A DNA stretch of 14,429 bases from an uncultured Collinsella sp. (GCA_900549275.1 URNU01000015.1:1-14429); one strand, 5' to 3'; positions 1-6,146 are shown, counted from the first letter of the stretch. The notes: a model not told the origin generated them from the letters alone. Made by a program: numbers and translations.

Positions 1-443
1 ATGTCGCAGAACTGCGCGTAGCCTCGGCCGTTATCCAGAATGGCCTGCGTGGCAGAGGCGTCGAGCACGGTGACCTCGGGCAGGACCGGAGCGGGCTTTT
101 CGGCGGCAGGCGCGGACTCGGGCTCCGCGGCCTCCTCTGCGGGTGCAGGCTCGGTCGTAACCTCGGTCTCTGCGGATGCAACCTCAGCGGTCTCGACCTC
201 GGCGGCCCCAGACTCCTCGGCAATCTGTTCCTCGGCAGTGTCGGCCGCTTGGGCCTTAGCCTTCATCGCCGCGACAAAACCGGCAGGCATACCATCGAAC
301 TCGCGCACGCCGGCAAGCGAGCGCTCGATATCCTTGGCGCACGCTTCGGACACAGTCGCCATGTGACGCTCGGCGGCCTTGGCACGCGCCTCGCGCTTGG
401 GATTGGGTCTGCGGTTACGGTTCCTGTTGTCGACGTCTGCCAT
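1..443 (-). CDS. N-terminal part of an Ala/Glu-rich protein, possibly TIGR02452/DUF2263 (microbial PARG-like) family; runs off the window
   Basis: The open frame starts at ATG 443 and is still open at base 1, giving 147 residues. AAAGGTGA lies 6-7 bases upstream of the ATG. The first 20 residues are very basic (Arg/Lys/Asn). A short helical stretch follows (ACAKDIERSLAGVREFDG, about 37-54), then an acidic, low-complexity Ala/Glu/Pro/Val linker (about 70-120), then VTVLDASATQAILDN near the visible end. The two ordered pieces resemble the segments before the LNFAS-PGGG catalytic loop of TIGR02452/DUF2263 proteins (microbial-type poly(ADP-ribose) glycohydrolases). The catalytic loop itself would lie beyond base 1 and is not visible, so the family call rests on weak similarity from memory. 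That a gene is here is fairly sure; its function is not. Confidence 0.7.
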   Translation of the reverse strand, partial: MADVDNRNRNRRPNPKREARAKAAERHMATVSEACAKDIERSLAGVREFDGMPAGFVAAMKAKAQAADTAEEQIAEESGAAEVETAEVASAETEVTTEPAPAEEAAEPESAPAAEKPAPVLPEVTVLDASATQAILDNGRGYAQFCD

Positions 444-509
444 AAGTGGTCACCTTTCTCGGTCTCTGCCGCTATCGGCTTTTCCCATCCATGATACCCC
501 GCCGCGTAC

Positions 510-535
510 AAAAAAGACGGCCCCGAAGGACCGCC
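510..535 (-). terminator. Rho-independent terminator after the Bax-inhibitor-1 gene
   Basis: Read on the minus strand, GGCGGTCC pairs with GGGCCGTC (two G-U pairs) around a TTCG tetraloop and is followed by six Ts. It lies 47 bases past the stop codon of the BI-1 gene and upstream of the next minus-strand gene. Confidence 0.85.
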
Positions 536-581
536 TTTCGCATCGAATTGCGTGCGCGGCAAGCACCGCTGCAATTTGGCA

Positions 582-1277
582 CTAGTCGCGACGACCAAGG
601 ATATTCAGAATACGCAGGAACACGTTGATGATGTCCACGAACAGGTTGGATGCCATGAGCACGGCGTTGGGCAGCGTGGGCGGCACCGTCGTTGCCACAT
701 AGGTGTCGTAGCCGATGAAACCGGCGAACACCACAATCACGATCAGGTCGGTGATGGACTGCGAAACGCCCATGAACATCAGCACGATCTCGACCAGAAT
801 CGTGGCAAGCAGGATGCCAAAACCAATGCCATACACACGCTGGAAGAACTTGGGGAAGGTCACGCCCAGCGCACCAAAGACAAAGGTGATGGCGGCCGTG
901 GCGATAAAGGCGGTGTTAATGGTAGGCAGGTCGTAGTTGGCAAGGCCAAACGACGCCGTCAGGCCAAAGGTGCTCGCAAAGACCACGTAGCCCACGAGCG
1001 ACAGGCCCACGGACTGTTTGCTGGCAGCAGCCGACATCATGACCATGCCGACGATGGTCAAAATAAATGAGCCAAAGACCAGCGGCAAAGCGGCGCCGCT
1101 CATCATCATGCGCGCAAACGACATGGTGCTCGTAAAGTAAGCACCGGCGCCCATGGCGCAAAAGCCCAAAAAGATCAGGGCAGACATGACAAGGTTGTAC
1201 GCGCGCGGCGACATCTCCTTGGCACGGCTTGCGCCGGTTTCTATGGGGCCGTTCTGATAGCCCTGGATATCGTTCAT
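582..1277 (-). CDS. Bax inhibitor-1/YccA family integral membrane protein
   Basis: This 231-residue protein has about seven hydrophobic segments, the first starting near residue 29. That is the usual size and layout of bacterial BI-1 (UPF0005, YccA/YbhL-like) proteins. The family's C-terminal signature is present: FIGYDTY at 187-193 and LFVDIINVFLRILNILGRR at 212-230. Bacterial members act in the cytoplasmic membrane; the structurally studied BsYetJ is a pH-sensitive calcium leak channel, and YccA of E. coli modulates the FtsH protease. Which applies here is unknown. The start at 1277 is chosen because AAAGGA sits 7 bases upstream and the protein begins as the family does; a start at 1334 would add 19 unconserved residues. 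A TACAAT -10 candidate lies at 1338-1333. Confidence 0.93.
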   Translation of the reverse strand: MNDIQGYQNGPIETGASRAKEMSPRAYNLVMSALIFLGFCAMGAGAYFTSTMSFARMMMSGAALPLVFGSFILTIVGMVMMSAAASKQSVGLSLVGYVVFASTFGLTASFGLANYDLPTINTAFIATAAITFVFGALGVTFPKFFQRVYGIGFGILLATILVEIVLMFMGVSQSITDLIVIVVFAGFIGYDTYVATTVPPTLPNAVLMASNLFVDIINVFLRILNILGRRD

Positions 1278-1290
1278 ACTTCGTCCTTTC

Positions 1291-1310
1291 AAAAAGCGCC
1301 GCGACGGCGC
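1291..1310 (-). terminator. GC hairpin plus T-run directly before the BI-1 ribosome binding site
   Basis: On the minus strand GCGCCG-TCG-CGGCGC is followed by five Ts. It can end transcription of the upstream gene (stop at 1357). The T-run finishes only 13 bases before the BI-1 start codon, leaving no room for a promoter in between. BI-1 messages must therefore read through the hairpin or carry it in their 5' leader. The stem is short (6-7 pairs), so it may be a partial terminator or attenuator. Confidence 0.6.
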
Positions 1311-1332
1311 CGTAGCTGACAAGTTTCCTGCC

Positions 1333-1338
1333 ATTGTA
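1333..1338 (-). promoter_or_regulatory. Possible -10 element (TACAAT) for the BI-1 gene
   Basis: TACAAT on the minus strand lies just after the stop codon of the upstream gene and about 55 bases before the BI-1 start. No convincing -35 element was found at 16-19 bases upstream, so this is a weak call. Confidence 0.3.
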
Positions 1339-1356
1339 CCCGAACGCCACGCGTTC

Positions 1357-1695
1357 TTACCTGCGACGCTCGCTCTCGAGTGTTCGGTCGAACGCCCACA
1401 CCCACCAACGCATCAGATGAGTCTGCGAGCCATCCGGTCGCTCGCGTGCCTGTTCTTCCAGATACAGTTCGGTCGCATGTCCGCCAAAACGAACCTTATA
1501 AGTCGCCGTACGAATGCCGTGGACCGTCAGGCCAAAACCGGTGGATGAGACAATCTCGTCAATCGTAAAACAGCGGCCGTCGACCCAGCAGACGGTAACC
1601 GGCACGACTTGTCCGCCCGCGAGGATGCGGGCCACGACGTCCACATACTGCTTGTGCACGCGTCGAGTTTTGCCGTCTGTCTGTCGATATTCCAT
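1357..1695 (-). CDS. Small protein of unknown function under a LexA-type operator
   Basis: This is a soluble-looking 112-residue protein with a basic start and a core of alternating hydrophobic residues (VVPVTVCWVDGRCFTIDEIV, 30-49; TATYKVRFGGHATELYLEE, 63-81) ending in RWWVWAFD (96-103). The pattern suggests a small beta-rich fold. It faintly recalls DUF6504-type proteins, which in actinobacteria occur with translesion polymerase genes, but this is only an impression. The start at 1695 is chosen because the promoter and LexA box lie directly upstream; the earlier in-frame ATG at 1716 lies inside the operator. No Shine-Dalgarno is spaced properly, which fits a leaderless message. The SOS-type control suggests a role in the DNA-damage response (inference). 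Confidence 0.8.
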   Translation of the reverse strand: MEYRQTDGKTRRVHKQYVDVVARILAGGQVVPVTVCWVDGRCFTIDEIVSSTGFGLTVHGIRTATYKVRFGGHATELYLEEQARERPDGSQTHLMRWWVWAFDRTLESERRR

Positions 1696-1702
1696 GCCCC
1701 CT

Positions 1703-1732
1703 ATTATCGAACGCATGTTTGCATGTTGTAAA
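1703..1732 (-). promoter_or_regulatory. Promoter of the small SOS-type gene, apparently leaderless
   Basis: On the minus strand a -35 element TTTACA (1732-1727) and a -10 element GATAAT (1708-1703) are separated by 18 bases. Seven bases separate the -10 from the ATG at 1695, so transcription should start at or next to the start codon. Leaderless mRNAs are common in actinobacteria. Confidence 0.6.
1708..1721. promoter_or_regulatory. LexA (SOS) box
   Basis: CGAACGCATGTTTG matches the Gram-positive LexA consensus CGAAC-RNRY-GTTYG at every defined position. It fills most of the spacer between the -35 and -10 elements of the small minus-strand gene, where bound repressor would block RNA polymerase. 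A further half-site, CGAAC, lies at 1734-1738. Confidence 0.72.
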
Positions 1733-1884
1733 GCGAACAGACTGTGGTTTTGGAGTGTCGTAGCAATCGCACGTGTCCTCATGGTGTGCTAGCAAAAAGA
1801 ACACCCGCGGTCAACAGGGCAAATATTTAATGTTAGTGCCAAAAAATTCACTTCTCCCATCAGAACTCAGTAAAGAAACCCACA

Positions 1885-1915
1885 GGAGGTGATACGATTT
1901 ATCATGTTTTTGTAA
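1885..1915 (+). promoter_or_regulatory. Perfect Shine-Dalgarno followed by a three-codon minigene in the pit leader
   Basis: AGGAGGTGAT (1885-1894) is a full-length complement to the 3' end of 16S rRNA. Downstream the ATG at 1904 opens a frame of only Met-Phe-Leu before TAA (1913-1915), 30 bases before pit. The spacing from the Shine-Dalgarno to that ATG is long (about 13 bases), so translation is uncertain. It may be a leader peptide, a ribosome stand-by site, or chance. Confidence 0.3.
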
Positions 1916-1945
1916 CGTGCCTGCAAACTTCGAGAAAGCCCATAT

Positions 1946-2995
1946 ATGGACGTAACGTTCTCAACCTTCCTCGGCCAAATTGTGTCGAACCCAGTCCTTG
2001 CCGTCACCGTGATCCTCGCGCTCGGCGCCATCTTCGTCAATGGATGGACCGACGCGCCCAACGCCATCGCGACCTGCGTCACTACGCGTTGCATGCCCGC
2101 CCGCGCCGCCATTCTCATGAGCGCCGCATTCAACTTCCTCGGCGTGCTCATCATGACGCACTTTAACGCGAGCGTCGCCAACACCATCTCACATATCGTC
2201 GACTTTGGCGGAAATAGCACCATGGCGCTCGCCTGCCTATGTGCGGCGCTGTTCTCCATCGTCGTCTACGGCGCCACAGCGTCGCGTTTTGGCATCCCCA
2301 CCTCGCAAAGCCACAGCCTTATCGCCGGCCTGACCGGTGCCGCTATCGCCCTCGGCGGCGCGAGCAGCGTCAACGTCCACGAGTGGATGAAGGTCATCTA
2401 CGGCCTGGCGCTCTCCATCGGCCTGGGCTTTGTCATGGGCTGGGTCCTGTGCAAGCTCGTCTCGATTCTTTTCGCCGCCGCCAACAGGCGACGTGCCAAT
2501 GTCTTCTTTAAATACGCTCAGATCGCGAGCGCTGCGGCCATGAGCTTTATGCACGGCGCGCAGGATGGACAGAAGTTCATCGGCGTGCTCTTTTTAGGTG
2601 TCGCCTTTGCCAGCGGGCAGACGAGCGTCGGCGACGCCGGCATCCCCATCTGGATCATGCTGCTGTGCTCGGCAACCATGGGCATCGGCACCAGCGTGGG
2701 CGGCGAGCGCATCATCAAGTCCGTCGGCCAGAGCATGGTCAAGCTCGAAAAGTACCAGGGCTTCTCAGCCGACCTGGCGGGCGCCGCGAACCTGCTACTT
2801 GCCACCCTTACCGGCATCCCCGTGTCCTCCACGCACATCAAAACCTGCGCCATCATGGGCGTCGGCGCCGTCAAGCGCCTCTCGGCCATCAACTTCGGTG
2901 TCGTCAAGGACATGATGTTCACCTGGTTCTTCACCTTCCCCGCCTGCGGACTCATCAGCTTTGTCATGGCCAAGCTGTTCATGATGTTCATCTAG
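1946..2995 (+). CDS. pit: Low-affinity inorganic phosphate transporter, PiT family
   Basis: This 349-residue, multi-pass membrane protein imports phosphate (probably as a metal-phosphate complex) using the proton or ion gradient. The duplicated PiT signatures are clear. Repeat one has NGWTDAPNAIAT (32-43) and FGIPTSQSHSLIAGLTGAA (115-133). Repeat two has MSFMHGAQDGQKFIGV (199-214) and GIPVSSTHIKTCAIMGVG (290-307). Length is within the family's range, towards the shorter end. An in-frame TAA at 1913 limits the start; ATG 1946 is the first good one, but its Shine-Dalgarno (GAGAAAG) is weak, in contrast to the perfect one further upstream. The next gene, a DUF47 protein, follows after 67 bases on the same strand, the standard pairing for PiT systems. 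Confidence 0.95.
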   Translation: MDVTFSTFLGQIVSNPVLAVTVILALGAIFVNGWTDAPNAIATCVTTRCMPARAAILMSAAFNFLGVLIMTHFNASVANTISHIVDFGGNSTMALACLCAALFSIVVYGATASRFGIPTSQSHSLIAGLTGAAIALGGASSVNVHEWMKVIYGLALSIGLGFVMGWVLCKLVSILFAAANRRRANVFFKYAQIASAAAMSFMHGAQDGQKFIGVLFLGVAFASGQTSVGDAGIPIWIMLLCSATMGIGTSVGGERIIKSVGQSMVKLEKYQGFSADLAGAANLLLATLTGIPVSSTHIKTCAIMGVGAVKRLSAINFGVVKDMMFTWFFTFPACGLISFVMAKLFMMFI

Positions 2996-3062
2996 TCAAA
3001 CCAAGCGTCCATCCGGACCGTAATACCTCGCCTGCCCGTCTTCGCCTCGAAAGGACCCACTC

Positions 3063-3686
3063 ATGGCAAAGAAACCCGATTCGTTCTACTTTGACAACTA
3101 CGTCGCCTGCGCCGACCTCGCCGTCCAGTCCGCAGAGCTGCTCACCAAGATTTTTGAGAACTTTGACCCCGCGCAGATCCACGACATGCTCGATAAGATG
3201 CATGCGATTGAGCATGCGGCAGATAAGAAGCACCATGAGCTCGAAGACGCCCTGCTCACCGCCTTTATCACCCCGCTTGAGCGCGAGGATCTGGACCTGA
3301 TGAGTTGCGCGCTCGACACTGTGCTTGACCGTATCGAAGGCGTCGTGCAGCGCGTCTACTTCACCAACATCCAGAGCATCCACCCCGATGCCATCGTCAT
3401 CGCCCACAAGGTGACCGACGCCTGCCGCGCCATGAAGGACCTGATGGTCGAGCTGCCCAACTACCGCAAGTCCAAGACCCTGCGCGAGCTCGTCATCCAG
3501 ATCAACACCATCGAGTCCGAGGCCGACGAGCTCTATATCAACGCCATGCGCAACCTGCACGTCAATGGCAAGGACCCGCTTGAGGTCATCGCTTGGCGTG
3601 ACGTCTACGCCTTCCTGGAATACTGCGCCGACTGCTGCGAGAATGTGGCCGATGTCGTGGATTCGATTGTCATGAAGAACAGTTAA
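3063..3686 (+). CDS. DUF47 (PhoU-like) accessory protein of the Pit transporter
   Basis: This 207-residue, all-helical cytoplasmic protein belongs to the DUF47/TIGR00153 family, distantly related to PhoU. Two copies of the E-x3-D type metal-site motif are visible: IEHAADKKHHEL (49-60) and IESEADELY (150-158). Between them is TPLEREDLDLMSCALDTVLDRIE (70-92), typical of the family. Such proteins are nearly always encoded next to pit and are thought to regulate it. AAAGGA ends 7-8 bases before ATG 3063. It is very probably co-transcribed with pit. Codons are strongly C/G-ending, in contrast to the start of the downstream nitroreductase. Confidence 0.93.
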   Translation: MAKKPDSFYFDNYVACADLAVQSAELLTKIFENFDPAQIHDMLDKMHAIEHAADKKHHELEDALLTAFITPLEREDLDLMSCALDTVLDRIEGVVQRVYFTNIQSIHPDAIVIAHKVTDACRAMKDLMVELPNYRKSKTLRELVIQINTIESEADELYINAMRNLHVNGKDPLEVIAWRDVYAFLEYCADCCENVADVVDSIVMKNS

Positions 3687-3692
3687 TTAGCC

Positions 3693-3798
3693 GTACGTAT
3701 CCCACCGGCGAAGGGCCGGCCACGGTTTGCTTTCTCACTCCGGCTGCTTTGCAGAGTCGTTCGAAAGTAAACCGTGGCCGGCCCTTCGCCTTACGTAC
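3693..3798. repeat. Very long imperfect palindrome (hairpin) after the DUF47 gene
   Basis: The arms 3707-3734 and 3763-3790 pair over 28 bases; 22 outer pairs are perfect and the only irregularity is one G-U. Outer 7-base arms GTACGTA (3693-3699) and TACGTAC (3792-3798) extend it beyond an asymmetric internal loop. The 28-base loop holds a smaller stem (ACTC..TGC with GCA-GAGT). It starts 6 bases after the DUF47 stop codon. No T-run follows on either strand, so it is not a standard terminator. It could protect or end the pit message, or be a dispersed REP- or MITE-like element. Confidence 0.75.
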
Positions 3799-3966
3799 CA
3801 CCATTGGGAACTTTGGCTGATAGTTAGAGCGCAATGGGGGTTTAGCCGAGGGGCCCTTTAGTACCCAATTGAGCACTTTGGCATTCGGTGGGCGTTTGGG
3901 TAGATGGGGCTTTGGGTACCTTTTGGTTTACTTTGGATTGATTCGTTGAATTTGGAGGGCTTCGTT
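3799..3966. other. GT-rich leader region before the nitroreductase gene
   Basis: This stretch is gene-free. Its plus strand is markedly rich in G and T and poor in C, continuing into the first part of the nitroreductase gene. No promoter with both elements could be placed with confidence. A GGAGGG Shine-Dalgarno closes the region. The open minus-strand frame across the hairpin (3670-3876) is not supported as a gene. Confidence 0.5.
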
Positions 3967-4497
3967 ATGAATTATTTGGATTTGGCTCGGGGTCGGTATT
4001 CTTGTCGTTTGTTTGAGGCTCGGGCTGTGGAGCAGGCTGTGGTGGATGCCATTGTTGAGGCTGGGCGTATTGCTCCTTCTGCTTGTAATAATCATCCAGC
4101 CCGTGTGATGGTGTTGGATACGCCTGAGCTTCTGGAGAAGGCAGCTGCTTGTCAGCCCCGGTTTGCTCGTGATGGGTCCATCTTTGGCGCTCCGCTCATC
4201 TTCCTCATTTGCAGTGTTACCGACGACGCTTGGGTGCGTCCCTATGACCAGATGAACTCCAGTGCCATCGATACATCGATTGTCTGCGATCAGATGATGA
4301 TGGAGGCCGAGGATCAGGGTCTGGGAACGTGCTGGGTGTGCCATTTTAAGCCCGAGTTAGCCCGTGAGCAATTCAACCTGCCCGAGGGCGTTTATCCCTA
4401 TCACATGCTCGTCTGCGGCTATCCTGCCGACCGCATCGCCGACCCAGAGCACCGCGAGGCCCGTACCATTCCCCTCTCCGACTTCCTCCTCAAATAG
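3967..4497 (+). CDS. Nitroreductase family FMN flavoprotein
   Basis: This 176-residue protein has the nitroreductase layout. The N-terminal FMN-phosphate motif is RGRYSCRLFEARAVEQ (8-23). APSACNNHPARVMVL follows at 36-50, then the dimer-core helix IDTSIVCDQMMMEAEDQGLGTCWV (101-124), then HMLVCGYPAD (146-155). Such enzymes use NAD(P)H and bound FMN to reduce nitro-compounds, quinones or other acceptors; the substrate here is unknown. The start at 3967 is set by GGAGGG 8 bases upstream and by the family's usual beginning; an in-frame start at 3904 would add 21 unconserved residues. Codons of the first ~47 residues almost all end in T or G, while the later half prefers C, as the neighbours do. 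Confidence 0.92.
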   Translation: MNYLDLARGRYSCRLFEARAVEQAVVDAIVEAGRIAPSACNNHPARVMVLDTPELLEKAAACQPRFARDGSIFGAPLIFLICSVTDDAWVRPYDQMNSSAIDTSIVCDQMMMEAEDQGLGTCWVCHFKPELAREQFNLPEGVYPYHMLVCGYPADRIADPEHREARTIPLSDFLLK

Positions 4498-4522
4498 GTT
4501 TTAGTACATGCCCTAAAACCTA
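4495..4522 (+). terminator. Hairpin overlapping the nitroreductase stop codon
   Basis: TAGGTTTTAG (4495-4504, containing the stop codon) pairs perfectly over 10 bases with CTAAAACCTA (4513-4522) around an 8-base loop. TTTT follows 4 bases later. It may be a weak terminator or a 3'-end stabiliser. Confidence 0.4.
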
Positions 4523-4542
4523 CCTTTTACCACACGCCCTTC

Positions 4543-4576
4543 GCCGAGCTCTTCCCTATCACACGCAGAGCTCGGC
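4543..4576. terminator. Strong hairpin between convergent genes
   Basis: GCCGAGCTCT (4543-4552) pairs perfectly with AGAGCTCGGC (4567-4576) around a 14-base loop. It lies between the convergent nitroreductase (plus) and small membrane-protein gene (minus), where a terminator is expected. On the plus strand TATTT follows directly; the minus strand has no T-run. Confidence 0.5.
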
Positions 4577-4675
4577 TATTTCGCGCTAAGGGCGATCGCG
4601 CCTCCCCATTGGAATGCAAATGGAACAGCTTTCACGAATAGATGGCCGAGCCGTGGGCGACTAACCCGGTAAACA

Positions 4676-5104
4676 TCATTCCTCGATAAAAGCCGGCACG
4701 CGATTAGTCCTGCGCATCTTGAAATCGCCAATCTTGTGAGAGACATAAAGAATGCCGTCCATCCCATCTCGCGATGCATATGACAGGTGAACAGAACCGC
4801 AATCCACTCCATCATTGTCGAGAAGATCGAACGAATTCGGATCGCTTGTTGCAGCCAAACGACCATTCATGCAAGAGCCATCGGCATTACAGATTTGCCA
4901 TTCCATATCTTCGCCCGCAAGAATCGCCATAGACGGCCCGATTGCATCATCGCTGGCATACATCCCGTCTATGCCAAACCCATTTTCAGCGCCATCGATG
5001 AACGACTGCTCGGACCTATACCTCGCAAATGATGCACATAGCACCATTGCAAGACCAACTGCAAGAACAACAATTACAATCTTTACGTAGCTCTTGGCCA
5101 TCAT
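4676..5104 (-). CDS. Small membrane-anchored extracytoplasmic protein of unknown function
   Basis: The 142-residue product has a short basic N-terminus and one hydrophobic segment (about 8-27). A polar domain follows that should lie outside the membrane, with Cys 72, 78 and 102 that could form a disulfide. Cys 23 lies at the end of the hydrophobic segment but is preceded by VL, which does not fit a lipobox (Gly, Ala or Ser is needed before Cys). AGAGGG lies 5 bases before the first ATG (5104) and 8 before the second (5101), so the true start may be 5101. The gene is less GC-rich and less C-ending than its neighbours, suggesting later acquisition. I do not recognise a family. Confidence 0.75.
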   Translation of the reverse strand: MMAKSYVKIVIVVLAVGLAMVLCASFARYRSEQSFIDGAENGFGIDGMYASDDAIGPSMAILAGEDMEWQICNADGSCMNGRLAATSDPNSFDLLDNDGVDCGSVHLSYASRDGMDGILYVSHKIGDFKMRRTNRVPAFIEE

Positions 5105-5187
5105 GCCATCCCTCTTTTCGCTTGCCTAAGGAAATGCGGAAGAAGCTGTTCGTCGCGGCTTGTTTGCACACCTTTCTGCCCCGGTTC

Positions 5188-5205
5188 GGTTACTTAGGTT
5201 ACTTG
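5188..5205. repeat. Tandem 9-base direct repeat
   Basis: GGTTACTTA is followed immediately by GGTTACTTG. It lies about 85 bases upstream of the small membrane-protein gene. It might be a regulator site; nothing more can be said. Confidence 0.35.
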
Positions 5206-5247
5206 AGAGATCCTATATATGATTTTATCCGTATACGTAATATGAAT

Positions 5248-5263
5248 TTTGGACATATCCAAA
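5248..5263. repeat. Short operator-like dyad
   Basis: TTTGGA and TCCAAA flank CATA, a perfect 6-base dyad with a small spacer. The arms extend to AATT on each side with a one-base bulge. It is operator-like, but no regulator is known. Confidence 0.35.
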
Positions 5264-5322
5264 TTGGTCAATAATTGTGAGAGCTTTCGCCTTCAGTGAA
5301 ATGTATTGGCTTATCTCTCATG

Positions 5323-5372
5323 CAAATTAAGTCCCTGGCAGGCGTTCCGAAGAGCACGATATTCTTAATTTG
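5323..5372. repeat. 9-base perfect inverted repeat with 32-base spacer
   Basis: CAAATTAAG (5323-5331) and CTTAATTTG (5364-5372) are exact reverse complements. The intervening 32 bases are more GC-rich. This layout could be a small mobile-element remnant or a regulatory RNA hairpin downstream of divIVA. Confidence 0.4.
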
Positions 5373-5411
5373 ATAAATGGCAGGAATTAAGGCATGTCCC
5401 AAAAATCTAAT

Positions 5412-5439
5412 AAAAAGGAGCCCGCAGGTGCGAGCTCCT
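5412..5439 (-). terminator. Rho-independent terminator after divIVA
   Basis: On the minus strand AGGAGCTCGC pairs with GCGGGCTCCT (10 pairs, one G-U) around an ACCT loop and runs into a T-tract. It lies 29 bases after the divIVA stop codon and closes the yggS-sepF-yggT-divIVA run. Confidence 0.9.
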
Positions 5440-5468
5440 CTTAAGGGCACGAGATTGTAGCTCTGGCG

Positions 5469-6146
5469 CTAGTCCAGGTCGTCGGCGGCAAAGTTGTCGA
5501 TCGGGGCGAAGGGGTCAGCCACGGGAACAACCGGATCAGCGACAGGCAGCGGCTCGGCGGCGGGAACGGTCACTGCAGGAGAAGCCGCAGAACCGACCGG
5601 CGTGGAGGCCATAAGGTCGGACGGGAAGGAATTCTGCGCATCGTCCATGAAGTGCTGGATGAGCTTGAGGTACTCGGCTTTGAACTCCTCACGGGAAGCC
5701 TTCAGACGGTCGATCTCCTCGAGCTCGGCCTGCTTCTCGGTCAGGGCCTGACGGATGACCTCGCGGGCCTTGGCGTCGGCTTCATTGCGGATGCGCTCAG
5801 CGTTCTCGTTAGCGTCGTTGACGATGCCCTCGGCGGTCTGCTGGGCAGCGATCAGCGCAGCGGAGATCTGGCGCTCCTGAGCGGAGAAGTCGGGTGCGGG
5901 AGCGGCCACAGGAGCGGCGGGAACGGCCTGAGCGGCAGCGTCCTGAGCCTGGGCAAGCTGAGCCTGCGTGTCAGCAAGCTGCTGCTCGGTGGCAGTCAGA
6001 CGACCCTTAAGATCGACAATCTTGGCAAGCATAGCGTCAACCTCGGAGGACAGCGTCTCCAAAAAGACGTCGACCTCGGCGGGATCATAGCCGCGCTTGG
6101 CCTCAGAGAAAGTCTGAGCCTGGATGTCAGCAGGGGTAATAGCCAT
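5469..6146 (-). CDS. divIVA: DivIVA-domain cell division/polar protein
   Basis: This is a 225-residue protein. The N-terminal DivIVA membrane-binding segment is seen at about 3-45 (ITPADIQAQTFSEAKRGYDPAEVDVFLETLSSEVDAML). A coiled coil of Gln/Ala/Glu-rich heptads follows in two parts (about 35-75 and 88-165), split by an Ala/Pro linker (75-87), and the tail is Pro/Val/Ala-rich and acidic. DivIVA (Wag31 in actinobacteria) gathers at negatively curved membrane at poles and septa and recruits growth or division partners. The start at 6146 is chosen because AAGGAG lies 8 bases upstream; a start at 6191 would add 15 residues before the conserved motif. It is the last gene of the division cluster. 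Confidence 0.93.
   Translation of the reverse strand: MAITPADIQAQTFSEAKRGYDPAEVDVFLETLSSEVDAMLAKIVDLKGRLTATEQQLADTQAQLAQAQDAAAQAVPAAPVAAPAPDFSAQERQISAALIAAQQTAEGIVNDANENAERIRNEADAKAREVIRQALTEKQAELEEIDRLKASREEFKAEYLKLIQHFMDDAQNSFPSDLMASTPVGSAASPAVTVPAAEPLPVADPVVPVADPFAPIDNFAADDLD

Larger units (their letters stand above)
5105..5411. other. AT-rich gene-free stretch with short repeats
   Basis: No supportable gene is seen on either strand. The region is much richer in A and T than the rest of the window. It holds a tandem pair GGTTACTTA/GGTTACTTG (5188-5205), a dyad TTTGGACATATCCAAA (5248-5263), and an inverted repeat CAAATTAAG/CTTAATTTG (5323-5331 and 5364-5372). Any promoter of the small membrane-protein gene should be in its left part, but none could be assigned. 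Confidence 0.6.

Noticed and set aside
3670..3876. Minus-strand 68-codon frame across the long hairpin
   Set aside because: It overlaps the end of the DUF47 gene and the palindrome, has no Shine-Dalgarno and no recognisable protein signature.
5029..5274. Plus-strand 81-codon frame in the AT-rich stretch
   Set aside because: It overlaps the start of the minus-strand membrane-protein gene, has no clear ribosome site and shows no protein-like features.
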